Source: Thereva unica (taxonomy: Eukaryota > Arthropoda > Insecta > Diptera > Therevidae). From it: 64,000 nucleotides of DNA. The stretch spans positions 89,223,313-89,287,312 of the forward strand of contig OX465283.1 of NCBI GenBank assembly GCA_949987705.1, written 5' to 3'. A program made the translations under genes and the position numbers. Below, one piece after another: positions 10,254-21,008 of the stretch; positions within the stretch are counted from its first letter, which is position 1; each line of letters starts with the position of its first letter. The notes under the pieces are model-generated. The model was not told where the DNA came from, did not search any database, and worked only from the letters and a program-made list of their open reading frames with translations.

Positions 10254-10602
10254 TGTTGCAACCGAGAAACGCACCGCTCAAATACATCCGTTCTGACACG
10301 ACAACTGCGCTAAAAAGAAGAAGACACCACGACGAAAAGAAGCAAAAAATAAAATGGACGCCAGAAAGTAAAACCCGCCACAAATCGGAAATCAGGAAAG
10401 ACGCCAAAAACTAGGAAGCCAGAATATTCTTAGCCAGCCTCAACAACAGTAGTGGTCCTGAGGGTGACGAGGGACAATTGTAATCTTTATTATTATATAT
10501 TTTCTTTTATGTTAATGTTATGAACTATCTGTAATTTCAGTATGAATAAATTTTCATTTATATGTTATTGTATTCAACGCCTCGTTACTTTGGCCAACTA
10601 CA
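10254..10602 (+). repeat. Left LTR of the BEL/Pao element
   Basis: It starts TGTTGCAACCGAG and matches the right LTR from 23439 with a few substitutions and small indels. The 3' limit near ACTACA at about 10602 is a guess, since the right LTR is truncated before that point. AATAAA occurs near 10545 and may serve polyadenylation. Confidence 0.75.
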
Positions 10603-10728
10603 GTTTTTATTTATAAATTTTTTATATTGAATCAATTACCTAGTTTATAGCAGAAAAATTAAATCGATTTAACTCAAAGTTACATCCAAATTTCGAATTA
10701 GCGTATAAACGGGTATTAAATACATTGT

Positions 10729-11063
10729 GCTGTTTCACACGAGCCGACGGCCAACCAACAGAAATCGTATGAAAACGTCATTTGTAGAGAAGAGGGTGAG
10801 AGAGGATGATGGGGAGGGAAGATTTTTCCATTCAACTTTCTCACACGATTTTCGATACGACTTTTTGACAGCTGTGTGGTTGTTGTTGTTTTTTATTCCT
10901 TTGGGAGACAAAACAACAACAAAAAGCTAAAGCGTTTTGACGTAGAGTTGGTTGGAAAAATTGGCCCGTGTGAAAGCCCATGCGACTTTTCGTCGAGTTT
11001 CAAAAGGGAATGGCCGATAACAGCCGATTTCTGTTGGTTGGCCGTCGGCTCGTGTGAAACAGC
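10729..11063. mobile_element. MITE with ~38-bp inverted repeats
   Basis: GCTGTTTCACACGAGCCGAC at the left end is mirrored exactly at the right end (GTCGGCTCGTGTGAAACAGC). The inverted identity spans about 38 bp. The flanks CATTGT and CATTCT may be a degraded target duplication. No ORF. It lies in the 5' untranslated part of the BEL element. Confidence 0.8.
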
Positions 11064-11434
11064 CCATTCTTATAACTATTAGTACGTATACATGAGAAAT
11101 CGAAGCGGTCTTCAAGCCAGCTTGGATCCCAGAAAAATCCATGTATACCCAGATCGAATCCAAATAGGATCCAACCGATTCGATCCAACATTTGGTGCTG
11201 GATCGAATCGAAATTTCGGCGTAGAGACGCGAATCCAAAAATCGGGAGACTGACATATTTTTCATTAAACATTAAAAATTGCAGTAAAACATTAAAAATA
11301 ACTACCACAAGCACTTAATAATATTTTTTCGCTTTTCGGCATTTTTATTTGTCAGAAAGCCCAGAGAAAAACGATAAACTATAAATTTGTAGGTTATGTT
11401 CATTGATTTTCGATTACGTCTGAATCCATTTTTC
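11064..11434. other. BEL 5' leader or unrecognised insert
   Basis: It contains repeated GATCGAATC-like words around 11150-11215 in both orientations. There is no coding sequence and I cannot say whether it is original BEL leader. Confidence 0.3.
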
Positions 11435-11605
11435 ATTACGTTTAAATGATTTACTTGAGTTCTTGATTTGAAATTTACTTGAAACTCAAGTTGCGTTTTC
11501 GGTTCATTTAGGTTAGGTTAGGTTGAAATGGCTGCCCCCACCAGGGAGCCCACTTAGGCACGCCATTGGGCCCATTGTGATGCCATTCTGGTATTGGGAC
11601 ATAGT

Positions 11606-14600
11606 TCAGGCCATTTCAAGCCATTTCGAGCTTTTAATAAAGCGACAGAGTCTAGAGACACCAATATTTTGCAGCTCGCTCAATCCGTCAAGAAAAGGTG
11701 AGCCAAGTAGAGTCCCTCTTTTCCTTGCTAGGGCGGGACATGTACAGAGAAGATGGGAGACAGTTTCTTCCTCTTCTTCATTACCACAACTTCTACATAA
11801 GTCGTTGTGGGGGAGTCCTAATCTTTCGGCGTGTGGGCCGAAGGGACAGTGACCAGTCAGCACCCTTACCACATGGCTTATCTCCTTTTTGTTCAACTGA
11901 ACCAGAGATTTTGAACGCTTTGCGTCTAAAGTTGGCCACATTGCATGAAGAGTGCGACAAACCGTTGCTGTGGTCCATCTCAGCCCGGCTCGAGCTAAGC
12001 TGATTTTTCTCACAGCTAGTTTATAGGTGGCTAAGGGCATTCCCATTTGGGTTAAGTGGGGTGTCCTTTCCACTTCGGTTCCCTGTCTAGCAAGCTCATC
12101 TGCCCTACAGTTTCCCCTAATCCCACTGTGTCCCGGAACCCAACACAGTGTTATATCAAACTGAGTGGCAGTCTCACACAGAGACCTGCGGCAGTTCAGA
12201 AGAGTCGTGGATGTTGTGACGACAGAATTAAGAGCCTTGAGGGCCGCCTGGCTATCCGATAGAATACATATATTCTTATGAGATATATTATTTATCTTCA
12301 GCCATTCGAGAGCCTCCCAGATCGCAGTGACTTCCGCTTGGAAGACGCTGCAGTGATCGGGTAGACGAAGAGAGGTATTTATATTTAATGCCTCGGAAAA
12401 GATACCAGAGCCTACATTATTCCCAATTTTTGAGCCATCTGTGAAAATACATAATGACCCAGTTGGGATAACACCATCTGTCCAGTCATCTCTGGCCGGA
12501 ATGATGGTATTGAAACCTTTCTCCAAGGTCCACGTAGGTGTAGTATAATCTAGGTTGTTCGCAGTGATGGCGAATTTCCTAAGGATGGATGAATGGCCAT
12601 ATGAGTATGGAGTCCATCCAAGAGAAGCCTTTGTCCTGGCAGCCGTCCAGGCTGCCATTTGCTCGGCGTGTATATCCAAAGGGGTAAGATGCAATAAGAC
12701 ATCCAGCGCAGCTGTAGGGGTGCTTCTCATTGCACCACTGATACACAGTTCAGCTGTTCTTTGGACCCTTTCCAGTATCTTGCGATACGTAATCTTCTGT
12801 AATGCAGTCCACCATACCGATATGCCATGCATAAGTATAGGTCTGATTACGGCTGTATAGAGCCAGTGGACGATGCGGGGTTTAAGGCCCTTGACTCCGA
12901 TCGTTTTCTGGCATAGGAAGAGAGCTGTTTTGGCCTTATTTGCTCTTTCTATAAGATTCGGTCTCCACGTTAGTTTCCTATCGAGTATGAGACCTAGAAA
13001 TTTCGCATCCTCCTTTATATGCAGTGTTTCATTACAGAGTCTTAAAGGAGGAAAATTGGGAAGTCTATGCTTCTTTGTAAAGAGCACTACTTCAGTCTTG
13101 GTTGGGTTGACGCCTAGACCCTTTGTAGTGGCCCAATGAGAAAGAGTATTCAATGCTTGTTGCATTATATCTCTTATTGTTGAGATGTACTTGCCGGTCA
13201 CCACCAGCACAATATCATCAGCATAGGCCACCGTGGTGCACCCAGACTCCTTTAGAGTTATCAATACTTCATTGACTGTCATATTCCAAAGGAGCGGCGA
13301 TAAGACCCCACCTTGTGGTGTGCCTCTTTTAACCCGTCTGACTTCTTCCGAAAGCCCCAGGCTAGACTTTATGACCCTGCACCCTAGCAACTGATCAATA
13401 AAGGACCTGGAGCACCCATCAACATTCAGACGCTGGAGTACCCTCGTGACCGCAGAGGGTTCAACATTGTTGAAAGCACCTTCAATATCTAGGAAAGCAG
13501 CCAACGTGAATTCCTTGAATTCAAGGGATCTTTCAATGACCGCTACCAAAGAGTGGAGAGCAGTGTCTACTGATTTACCTTTCGTGTAGGCATGCTGCGA
13601 GGGAGAAAGCAGTTTTTTATCAATGCTTTGCTTAACATGGATCTCCACAAGTCTTTCTAGTATCTTGAGGAGAAAGGATGTGAGACATATAGGTCTCAAG
13701 TCTTTTGGATTGTGGTAGGAGATTTTACCCGCTTTCGGAATGAAAGCTACCTTCGCTACTCTCCAGGATGTTGGAATGTAGCTTAGGCTAAGGGAGCTCC
13801 TATAGATGGCTGCGAGCCAATTCAGAATTAGGTCACTGACTTTCTGAATTTCAATGGGATAAATTCCATCTGGTCCCGGTGTTTTATAAGGCATGAAGCC
13901 TTCTATGGACCACAGGAGTAAATCTCTGTTTATCAATCTGTCAATGGTGCCTAAATTATGTGTGCTAGCTGGGCCCTCAAAACCTGTTTCTGCAGATGCA
14001 GCAAGAGATGTTGAGCCAGGAAAGTGAGTATCGAGTAGGAGTTTCAGTGACTCCTGACTACTTGTGGTCCATGTACCGTCTGCTTGTTGCAGCATTTCTT
14101 GGCACATTGGGCTTTTCGAGAGAACTTTTCTCATTCTTGCGGCATCTGAAAAACCTTCTATTGTCGCACAAAAGGTTTTCCAGGATTCCCTTTTTGAGTT
14201 TCGCAGTTCGTATTTGAACTCCCTGAGACGACTTTTGTAGTTGTCCCAGTCCGAAGCCAAATTAGACCATTTGGCCTTATTGAAGGCCTTTCTGCTTTCA
14301 GACCTTAGTTTGAGAAGTCTGCTGTTCCACCAAGGGGGTTTGGTTTTACCCCCATATTTCCTAATGGGACAGGCTGCTTCTAATGCGTTATTCAGGAGGT
14401 TACTGAGATTTGTCACTTGATGTTCGAGATCTTCAGCATTCCAAGGGTGGGTGGGAACATCCTCAGGGAGGGATCTTTCCACTACTTGTCTGTATATGAC
14501 CCAGTCTGTGTTCCGGACATTCCTGTAACCAGGGGCCTTCTTCACAGTTGGGTACATATTGATATTAAAAAGGATGACTCTGTGGTCAGAAAAAGAGTGT

Positions 14601-15220
14601 TCACTGGATACTCTCCAGTTTTCCACACGGTTGAGCAGATCTGGGGAAACAAGGGTAATATCCAAGACTTCTCGTCTTACCCTTGTGATGAACGTGGGTT
14701 CATTTCCCCTATTGCATAGCAAGAGATTGTGTTGTAGTAATAAATCAAAAAGCAACTCACCTCTTATATTTGTATCAGAGCTGCCCCAAACGGTGTTGTG
14801 AGCATTGGCATCACATCCAACGATGAGGCTGGCTCCACGACTAGCCGCTTCTTTTGCGGCAACAAAGAGACTGGAGTTGTCCAAATTTTCCTCATATGGT
14901 AGGTAGACAGATCCAATCCACGTAGGCCTACCGCCTTTCCTGTTGTCCAAGCAGGCCAGTACATTATCAGCATTGCTAAATTTAGACAACATAAAAGCGT
15001 TAAGGTCATTTTTAACAATTAAACAGGTTCTTGGCTTACCTCCCCCATTTCTGGGATACAGCAACCTGTATTTAGGAGTCCTGATTCCGCATACAAGGCC
15101 CCGGACGATCCAAGGCTCTTGTACCAGGACGACATCTATATCGGCCTTAGAAAGGCGTAAGCATAGGCTGGCGGATGCAGCCTTGCTGTGATGGAGATTA
15201 ATCTGCGCTACTCTCAACAT
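11606..15220 (-). CDS. LINE ORF2: endonuclease, reverse transcriptase, RNase H
   Basis: It is 1204 codons with no interruption. The N-terminal endonuclease (about residues 1-225) shows QINLHHSKAA, VQEPW, a GCDANAHNTVWG metal-binding segment and SFSDHRVI. The reverse transcriptase (about 460-740) shows AAFLDIEGAFNNV, RGTPQGGVLSPLLW and the active site YADD at 666-669. RNase H follows with FTDGSK (Asp928), an AEVTAIWEAL helix, ILSDSQAALKAL and the WVPGHSGIRGN loop. Near the C-terminus a CRSC-(n)-H-x4-C motif matches the zinc-binding tail of this group. The start ATG overlaps the last codons of ORF1 by 23 bases, so translation probably depends on reinitiation or frameshifting. All catalytic boxes are present, so the protein could be active. 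Confidence 0.92.
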   Translation of the reverse strand: MLRVAQINLHHSKAASASLCLRLSKADIDVVLVQEPWIVRGLVCGIRTPKYRLLYPRNGGGKPRTCLIVKNDLNAFMLSKFSNADNVLACLDNRKGGRPTWIGSVYLPYEENLDNSSLFVAAKEAASRGASLIVGCDANAHNTVWGSSDTNIRGELLFDLLLQHNLLLCNRGNEPTFITRVRREVLDITLVSPDLLNRVENWRVSSEHSFSDHRVILFNINMYPTVKKAPGYRNVRNTDWVIYRQVVERSLPEDVPTHPWNAEDLEHQVTNLSNLLNNALEAACPIRKYGGKTKPPWWNSRLLKLRSESRKAFNKAKWSNLASDWDNYKSRLREFKYELRNSKRESWKTFCATIEGFSDAARMRKVLSKSPMCQEMLQQADGTWTTSSQESLKLLLDTHFPGSTSLAASAETGFEGPASTHNLGTIDRLINRDLLLWSIEGFMPYKTPGPDGIYPIEIQKVSDLILNWLAAIYRSSLSLSYIPTSWRVAKVAFIPKAGKISYHNPKDLRPICLTSFLLKILERLVEIHVKQSIDKKLLSPSQHAYTKGKSVDTALHSLVAVIERSLEFKEFTLAAFLDIEGAFNNVEPSAVTRVLQRLNVDGCSRSFIDQLLGCRVIKSSLGLSEEVRRVKRGTPQGGVLSPLLWNMTVNEVLITLKESGCTTVAYADDIVLVVTGKYISTIRDIMQQALNTLSHWATTKGLGVNPTKTEVVLFTKKHRLPNFPPLRLCNETLHIKEDAKFLGLILDRKLTWRPNLIERANKAKTALFLCQKTIGVKGLKPRIVHWLYTAVIRPILMHGISVWWTALQKITYRKILERVQRTAELCISGAMRSTPTAALDVLLHLTPLDIHAEQMAAWTAARTKASLGWTPYSYGHSSILRKFAITANNLDYTTPTWTLEKGFNTIIPARDDWTDGVIPTGSLCIFTDGSKIGNNVGSGIFSEALNINTSLRLPDHCSVFQAEVTAIWEALEWLKINNISHKNICILSDSQAALKALNSVVTTSTTLLNCRRSLCETATQFDITLCWVPGHSGIRGNCRADELARQGTEVERTPHLTQMGMPLATYKLAVRKISLARAGLRWTTATVCRTLHAMWPTLDAKRSKSLVQLNKKEISHVVRVLTGHCPFGPHAERLGLPHNDLCRSCGNEEEEETVSHLLCTCPALARKRGTLLGSPFLDGLSELQNIGVSRLCRFIKSSKWLEMA

Positions 15221-16808
15221 CGTGGTTGGGAGTAGTGGGATCAGTCTCGATCACCGTAATATCAGCCTCGTCCTCTTCCGGTGTGAGAGTAATATCATCA
15301 TCTCCCACCGAAAGAAGTTGGGCAAAGTCACCCAGTTCATCCTCCGTCCTTGACGGCGAAGGAACTGAGAAGTTGGAATCCTCAGAGGATAAGAGAGGGT
15401 CGTTTGAACCCAGGGTTGGTAGGTGAGTATCCTCAGGCACCTTAGGATCAGCTACTCCTGTTCCTGTGTCATCCGCAATACTAGGTACATTGGGTTCAGC
15501 TACTTGCGTACCTGTGTCACCCGCAGTGCCAGGCACGTTGGAATCAGAAACATCCGTACCTGTGTCACCCGCAGTGCCTGAGGGCTCACCATCTGGAGCC
15601 CCAGGTGGAGCAGTTCCACTCTGGGGCAAAGAATCTTTTTTGTAAAGCCTCAGGGTGATTGAAGAAAACCCATAGCTTATGACGCATTCAGATTTCGCCA
15701 AAGGTCCCAGCGACTCCTCGCTAATTACTAATGTAACCGCTCGGCCGTCGCCTTTAGGGTCCTCCAGTTTCGTAATCCTCCACGAAGACGTCTGTAGCTG
15801 TGGGTTACTCAACCGAATGATATCCAGAATAGCCTGAGGCTCGGCTGGTTCTGCTGGGATCCAGGAACGCGCTCTTGGCCGATTCGGGATTTCCTCCCTC
15901 CTAACAACCTTGAGTTTGGCGCCTGGCCATGCTTCCCCAATTCTGGATATTGCTATTTTGTAGAGATCGACAGATCTCTGATCGGCACAAGCGATGAGCT
16001 TCACGCGGCCCTGAAACCATCCGCTATCGCGACAGTGAGGAGCAGTGCCAGGATGCTCCTGAAGTATTGGGAGGAAAATCGTCGCGAGCCTGACCTCAAG
16101 TTTCCTCCATTTATCAGGCAGAATGGTGCCATCTGGATCATTTTCGTCGATGACGGCGATAACGATCTGACCTTCCAGCACTTGGCTGTAGGTTTTAGTA
16201 GTAGCAGGAAGTATGGAAGTATTCCTGCTACGTTTAGCCTCAGGGTGATTAGGTTCCTCTAGGGACCTCTGACGCTTTGGGGCTGGGTTGCCAGTTTGCG
16301 AAGTTTGCTCGCCGGCGACCCGCGTCGCCCACCTTATCGAAGCTTGCTGCTTCTCGGTGAGTCCACCCTCCGCAACTCCCTTGTATCGGGCAAGGATTCT
16401 CTGGGCGCTGCGTAGCTCTTGGTAGTACACCCTTGATGGGGCACCTTTAGAGCCAGGCATTTTAGTTTTTTTAGCCTCCTTAGAGGCACCAGGAGACTGC
16501 ACGAGTGCAGTTGAAGGGCCTGCTTCTGTTGAAGCAGTTGGCTTGGAGGGAATGGGGAGCTCCGGATTAGAGTCTAAAGCTCCTTTTTCCCTTTTACTCA
16601 CCTTACTGCCCTTGCAGGCAGTAGGTGTGGTTTTGTTGGGAGCCCCCGAACTGGAGGCGATTGGTTTTTTAGGGTTTTTATTTTCCATAAAAGTCCCACG
16701 AGTAGTGCGGAAAGAGGGGTCCATCCTGCCAGAGCCGCTTACCAGGATAAGGCACTTGTACTCTCCGACCTTGCCCGGGCATCGGAGGGAACCGTTCGCG
16801 ACCAGCAC
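15198..16808 (-). CDS. LINE ORF1: gag-like protein with a DUF4780-like domain
   Basis: It is 536 codons, open. The N-terminal 200 residues are basic and low in complexity (Lys, Ser, Pro, Thr). A folded region at about 205-390, starting TYSQVLEGQIVIAVID, resembles the DUF4780 domain known from insect LINE ORF1 proteins; that match is from memory. No CCHC zinc knuckle is visible. Residues about 410-460 hold three tandem copies of a ~16-residue acidic repeat (GTAGDTGTDVSDSNVP and variants). The C-terminus is acidic. By analogy it binds element RNA and forms the particle with ORF2. An internal Met at residue 29 (MDPSF) is an alternative start. The stop is inside the ORF2 start region. Confidence 0.85.
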   Translation of the reverse strand: MLVANGSLRCPGKVGEYKCLILVSGSGRMDPSFRTTRGTFMENKNPKKPIASSSGAPNKTTPTACKGSKVSKREKGALDSNPELPIPSKPTASTEAGPSTALVQSPGASKEAKKTKMPGSKGAPSRVYYQELRSAQRILARYKGVAEGGLTEKQQASIRWATRVAGEQTSQTGNPAPKRQRSLEEPNHPEAKRSRNTSILPATTKTYSQVLEGQIVIAVIDENDPDGTILPDKWRKLEVRLATIFLPILQEHPGTAPHCRDSGWFQGRVKLIACADQRSVDLYKIAISRIGEAWPGAKLKVVRREEIPNRPRARSWIPAEPAEPQAILDIIRLSNPQLQTSSWRITKLEDPKGDGRAVTLVISEESLGPLAKSECVISYGFSSITLRLYKKDSLPQSGTAPPGAPDGEPSGTAGDTGTDVSDSNVPGTAGDTGTQVAEPNVPSIADDTGTGVADPKVPEDTHLPTLGSNDPLLSSEDSNFSVPSPSRTEDELGDFAQLLSVGDDDITLTPEEDEADITVIETDPTTPNHDVESSAD

Positions 16809-17084
16809 TCTTTAACCACTGGCTGGCCATGCAGCCATCGGCACGGTAAACACCTTAGCTTAGAAGTGGGGAAATAGGAAGAGGGAAGGAGAAGGAGAGA
16901 GAGAAAAGGTGAGGGTAAGTGGATGTACCTAGCTTAGTCTGGCCTCTTCGCAATTAGCCTGTTCGGCATGGGTGTCCCTACCGGTGGCTTGCTGGTTACC
17001 AGCTAGCCACCGCCGACATAGCCTAACGCTACTACGAGACTCGCAAGCCCCACCACCGCGGCAAGGTGTAGGTACGAGGTGAGG
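16809..17084 (-). other. 5' untranslated region of the LOA/R1-group LINE
   Basis: GC-rich compared with surrounding DNA. LINE promoters are usually internal to this region, but I can identify no specific motif. The first bases of the element are CCTCACCTCGTACC (minus strand). Confidence 0.5.
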
Positions 17085-17575
17085 TTCGGTTCATTTACTT
17101 GACTTCAAAATGCCTTGAAATTTTCTTAAACTGACATTTGACCTTTCATATCATAACAGAAAGTAGCTCCATATTATAATATAAATAACTTCACAAATAT
17201 TGCATCAAAAGTATACATTCCCTACAGCTTTTATCTTCTTCTTGTTCCAAGGAAAAAATTGGCATGCAAAATTTCGAGTATTCAAGTAGCGTTTACATGA
17301 GCCTTTTCAAGTCAATCAAACAAATTTTTGTGATTTACTTGTCTCAAGTTTACTTGAAGTCAGGACGAGTTTACATGCATATTTAGTTACTTGAAATCTA
17401 CTTCAAGTATACTTCAAGTAAGCATGTAAACGTAATGCGTGGTATATGGCTTAAGCCGAAATATTTCGGTTTAAGCCATAATTCGAATTACCTCGTTTAT
17501 AGGGTAAAAAATTTGGGATGATCCATAATTCGAATTATTTTTGGAGTAGCTATAAACTAGGTAAATGCTATAACG

Positions 17576-18500
17576 ATGCCGAGGACACGGAACGACAAAA
17601 GTAAAAGTGGTGACGACTCAGATGATGGTGAGCTCGAGAAAACCGTGGTGGATACTACAAATAAAGGTGAGGCCGATGCATTAGTTACTAGCGAAATGAT
17701 ACAAGGGATTCAATGTGAAATGCTAAATATGTTAAAAAATGTGCAAGTATTACAAAATGACATAAGGTCTGAAATAGGGCAGCTCAAAACGGAGATAAAA
17801 TACATGAAGAAAGAAAAGGTGTCACTGAAAAATCAACAAGATATAAATGAAGACGTCGCGAAACAGAGCCCACAACAAGCAAATAATGAAAACACGCCAG
17901 CTGAAGGTTTAAGTGCCATACATGACACGAGAAGAATGTTGCACGACTTGCCCCGCTTCGGGGGTAAACTTGAAGACTGGCATATGTTTATAGCCAGCTA
18001 CGACGAAACAACCAAAGCATATAAATATACCGAATTAGAGAATTATATTCGCCTTCAAAAAGTTTTATTAGGAGAAGCCAGAGACGCCGTAGAATATTTA
18101 TTAATACATCCGCAAAATGTCGCGTGTGTAATTGATCAACTACAACAAAGATATGGCCGGCCTGAAAAGCTAATTCAACTGCAGATCGAGAAACTTAAAG
18201 AGATAATGCCTATGAACGAACACAAACTGGGTACAATAGTGTCATTTGCCACAAAAGTCAAAAATTTAGTAGGATTCATTGAAGCAGCAAAGGCTGAACA
18301 ACGTGCAATCCGATATTACTCGCTGAATTAGTAAACAAATTACCAGTGACAAAACGGGTGGAATGGGCCCAATATGCAATAAATATTAAGCCATGGCCGT
18401 CAATAAAAAAATCAGTGGTTGGATAGAAGAGCAGTGCATCAGCAGTAGTCAATCTGCACGTGGACACGACAATCCGAAAAAGGGAGTATTTCATGGCTGC
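17576..18500 (+). pseudogene. BEL gag region (DUF1759-like)
   Basis: From the ATG at 17576 the protein has an acidic N-terminus, a coiled-coil-like stretch (about residues 45-85) and then LPRFGGKLEDWHMF with an ARDAVEYLL segment, typical of the DUF1759 gag domain of BEL/Pao elements. The frame ends at 18329-18331, but similarity to gag continues in another frame from about 18300 (a LVNKLPVTKRVEW-type segment), so a one-base indel lies near 18298. The region leads into the zinc-knuckle segment at 18509. Confidence 0.75.
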
Positions 18501-18508
18501 AGTGTATA

Positions 18509-20026
18509 ATGTGCCGGAATAATCACAACTTAACAGAATGTTTGAGGTATCAACAAATGTCAGTGAATGAACGATGGAGGTACGTAAAGTCACAACGTCT
18601 ATGCTTTTCGTGCTTAAAGCACGGCCACAACGTATTTAATTGTAAAAAACGCCGAAAGTGCGAGGAAAACGGTTGTCTACGTAAACATCACGCATCATTA
18701 TATGAAGATGACAGTCGACAACATCCAACCCGCAAATTGAACAACAACTCGAATGAAAATAGTTCTCAACCAGTTCTTAACTTTAGTAATGATACAAACG
18801 AGTCGAAGCGAAGAGTATTACTTCGTATATTGCCAGTAAAATTATATGGGCCAAATAAAACTGTGGACACATATGCCCTTTTGGATGATGGCTCTTCAGT
18901 GACACTTATAGATAAAGAATTAGCTGAAGAGCTCGAACTAGAAGGTAAGAAAGAAACTCTAAATTTGAATTGGATAAGAGGTGTGGTGGCACTCGAACAA
19001 TCAACTTCAGTCAAGCTACAAATATCAGGAATAGCAAAGGCAGCCAAGCGATTCTATGTGCCAAATGTATACACTGTGAAGGACTTAGATTTACCGCCAC
19101 AAAGTCTAAACATAGAAAAGTTAGGTAGTCGATGTAATTATTTAAAAAAATTAGCAGCCTTAAATTATTTTGATGTTAAACCAAAAAGATTAGTTGGAGT
19201 AGATAATTGTCATCTTGGGATCCAAAAAAACGCTGCCAGAATTTCCGAGTCAGGAGTAATAACAGTCAAGACTCCGTTAGGCTGGGTAGTTTATGGGCCC
19301 GTTAATGCAAAGCCAGAACGAGGGGCACATATGTTAACGATATCTCAAATAGAACATAATGAACTTAATCGTGTAGTCAAAGATTACTTAACAATGGAAG
19401 AATTTGGAACGATATGTAGTGAAAAGGTAATGGAATCCGAAGATATTAGCCGGGCCAACGAAATTATGAAGAAAACAACCCGCAGAGTCGAAGGTTGTTA
19501 CGAAACGGGACTTTTATGGAAAAATGAAAACACCAACTTGCTACACAGTCTTCCACTTGCCAGAAGCCGTCTAAAAACATTGGAACGCAAAATGATGAGG
19601 ATGCTCGAATTCGCTACACAATATGAAAATAAATTGAAGGAATACGTCGAAAAGGGTTACGCCAGAAAACTCAGTGAGGAAGAACTAGAAGAACGAAAGG
19701 ACAATGTATGGTACTTACCGCACTTCGGAGTAGTAAACCCCAATAAGCCCGAAAAAATAAGGTTAGTTTTCGATGCCGCCGCCAAAGTCCAAGGTGTGTG
19801 TTTAAATGATGCGCTATTACCAGGTCCAGATATAAACCAGCCGTTGTTGTCAGTTTTGTTTAAATTTAGACAAGCTGCCATAGGTGTCTGTGCCGATATT
19901 AGAGAGATGTTTCATCAAGTGAGAATTAGAAAGGAAGACCAACATTCAACGGTTCCTATGGAGAGGAACAAATTCAAAATTGCCCGTGAATACTTATGCC
20001 ATGACCTAGCCAAGCACAATACGTGA
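18509..20026 (+). pseudogene. BEL zinc knuckles, aspartic protease and RT N-terminal part
   Basis: It starts inside a cysteine-rich segment (CRNNHNLTECLRYQ, CFSCLKHGHNVFNC) that resembles retroviral-type CCHC knuckles. Next comes an aspartic protease with the catalytic YALLDDGSSVTLID (about residues 120-135). The reverse transcriptase starts with PHFGVVNPNKPEKIRLVFDA and reaches VCADIREMFHQVRI, whose Asp is the first catalytic carboxylate. After EDQHS the frame shifts, and the fingers/palm segment that should follow is missing or scrambled, ending at 20024-20026. Confidence 0.78.
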
Positions 20027-20092
20027 CCTATGACCAAGCCGTCATGACACGTGACATGACCTATGACCAAGCCTAGCACAATACGTGAAAAA
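20020..20092 (+). repeat. Short local duplication inside BEL RT
   Basis: ATGACCTA-(G)CCAAGC, CACAATACGTGA and CCTATGACCAAGCC each occur twice or more within about 75 bp. This rearrangement replaces the RT segment between the two catalytic carboxylate regions. Confidence 0.7.
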
Positions 20093-21008
20093 TAAGAACG
20101 CTGCTGATTATGAAGAGAATTATCCAGAAGCTGTGAAAGCAATACGTGAGAACCATTATGTTGACGATTATGTCGCTAGCTTCGCCAGTGAAGAAGAAGC
20201 CATAAGAATAACTTCGGAAGTGAAAAATGTACACGCCGCCGGTGGATTCGAGTTGAGAGGTTTTGTGTCTAACTCTACTGAACTTACAGGATGTATGAAC
20301 GAAGGGCCATCAAGTGAAGTGACCCAAAAAAGGATGATGAACAAAGAAGAACGAGTGCTAGGTATGTTTTGGAAAACTGATTCTGACGAGTTTGGGTTTC
20401 GTCTCAGATTCCACCGCACGTCAACTGAAATATTACGGTATGAAAGAAAGCCAACGAAAAGGGAACTCTTGAGTGTTGTCATGTCAGTTTTCGACCCCTT
20501 CGGTTTTTTGGGCAACATAGTAATATACGGCAAACTAATTTTACAAGAAACATGGAGATCTGGAGTTGAATGGAATGAGGAATTGCCGAACGCCGTCAAT
20601 GAGAAATTGGTAAAGTGGTTTAAAGAACTTCAATTGGTTGAGAAGACTAAAGTGCCGAGATGTTATTCAGCTGATTTATTAATAACTAAAGAAATACAGT
20701 TACATGTTCTCGTCGATGCTGGCGACTGGCGCATTGTAGATAAACAAGATATTATAAACGTCTGTTTCATCGTTTCGAAAACTCGCTGCGCACCACAAAC
20801 ATTATTATCGATACCCCGATTGGAGTTGCAAGCAGCAGTACTAGGAATACGACTAAAGAATCTAGTAATCGAAAATCATTCAGTTACAATAAACAGTTTT
20901 ACATTTTGGAGTGATTCGATGACAGTCATAAATTGGGTAAATTCGAATCATCGTCAGTATAAACCTTTTGTGGCCCACCGAGTGGCTGAAATTTTAGACC
21001 ACTTAGTG
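20085..21008 (+). pseudogene. BEL reverse transcriptase C-terminal part and RNase H
   Basis: The active-site box YVDDYVAS lies at about 20158-20181. The connection region follows (VMSVFDPFGFLGNIVI), then an RNase H-like segment with LHVLVDAG, SIPRLELQAAVLG and TFWSDSMTVINWV. The frame is cut at 21009, just after AEILDHLV, by a MITE whose sequence then supplies unrelated codons. Confidence 0.78.

Larger units (their letters stand above)
11511..17084 (-). mobile_element. Full-length LOA/R1-group LINE with 13-bp TSD
   Basis: The element is 5574 bp, transcribed on the minus strand, with two overlapping intact ORFs. TTCGGTTCATTTA occurs at 11498-11510 and again at 17085-17097; the related uninterrupted MITE at 7925 has it once, so it is the target duplication. 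The 3' terminus on the element's strand is CAACCTAACCTAACC, a short tandem tail rather than poly(A). RNase H in ORF2 and a Cys/His motif at its end place it with the I/R1/LOA group. Confidence 0.9.
11435..17436. mobile_element. Second TTACTTGAAGT-type MITE, split by a LINE
   Basis: The left part is 11435-11510 and the right part 17085-17436. Joined, they align with 8024-8441 of the copy at 7925. The interrupted copy and the uninterrupted copy together define the LINE boundaries exactly. Its ends ATTACGTTTAAATG and CATGTAAACGTAAT are inverse apart from one base. Confidence 0.85.

Noticed and set aside
11511..11530. TTAGG-like bases as a telomere end
   Set aside because: Only about two and a half units, at the 3' tip of a LINE inside other transposons.
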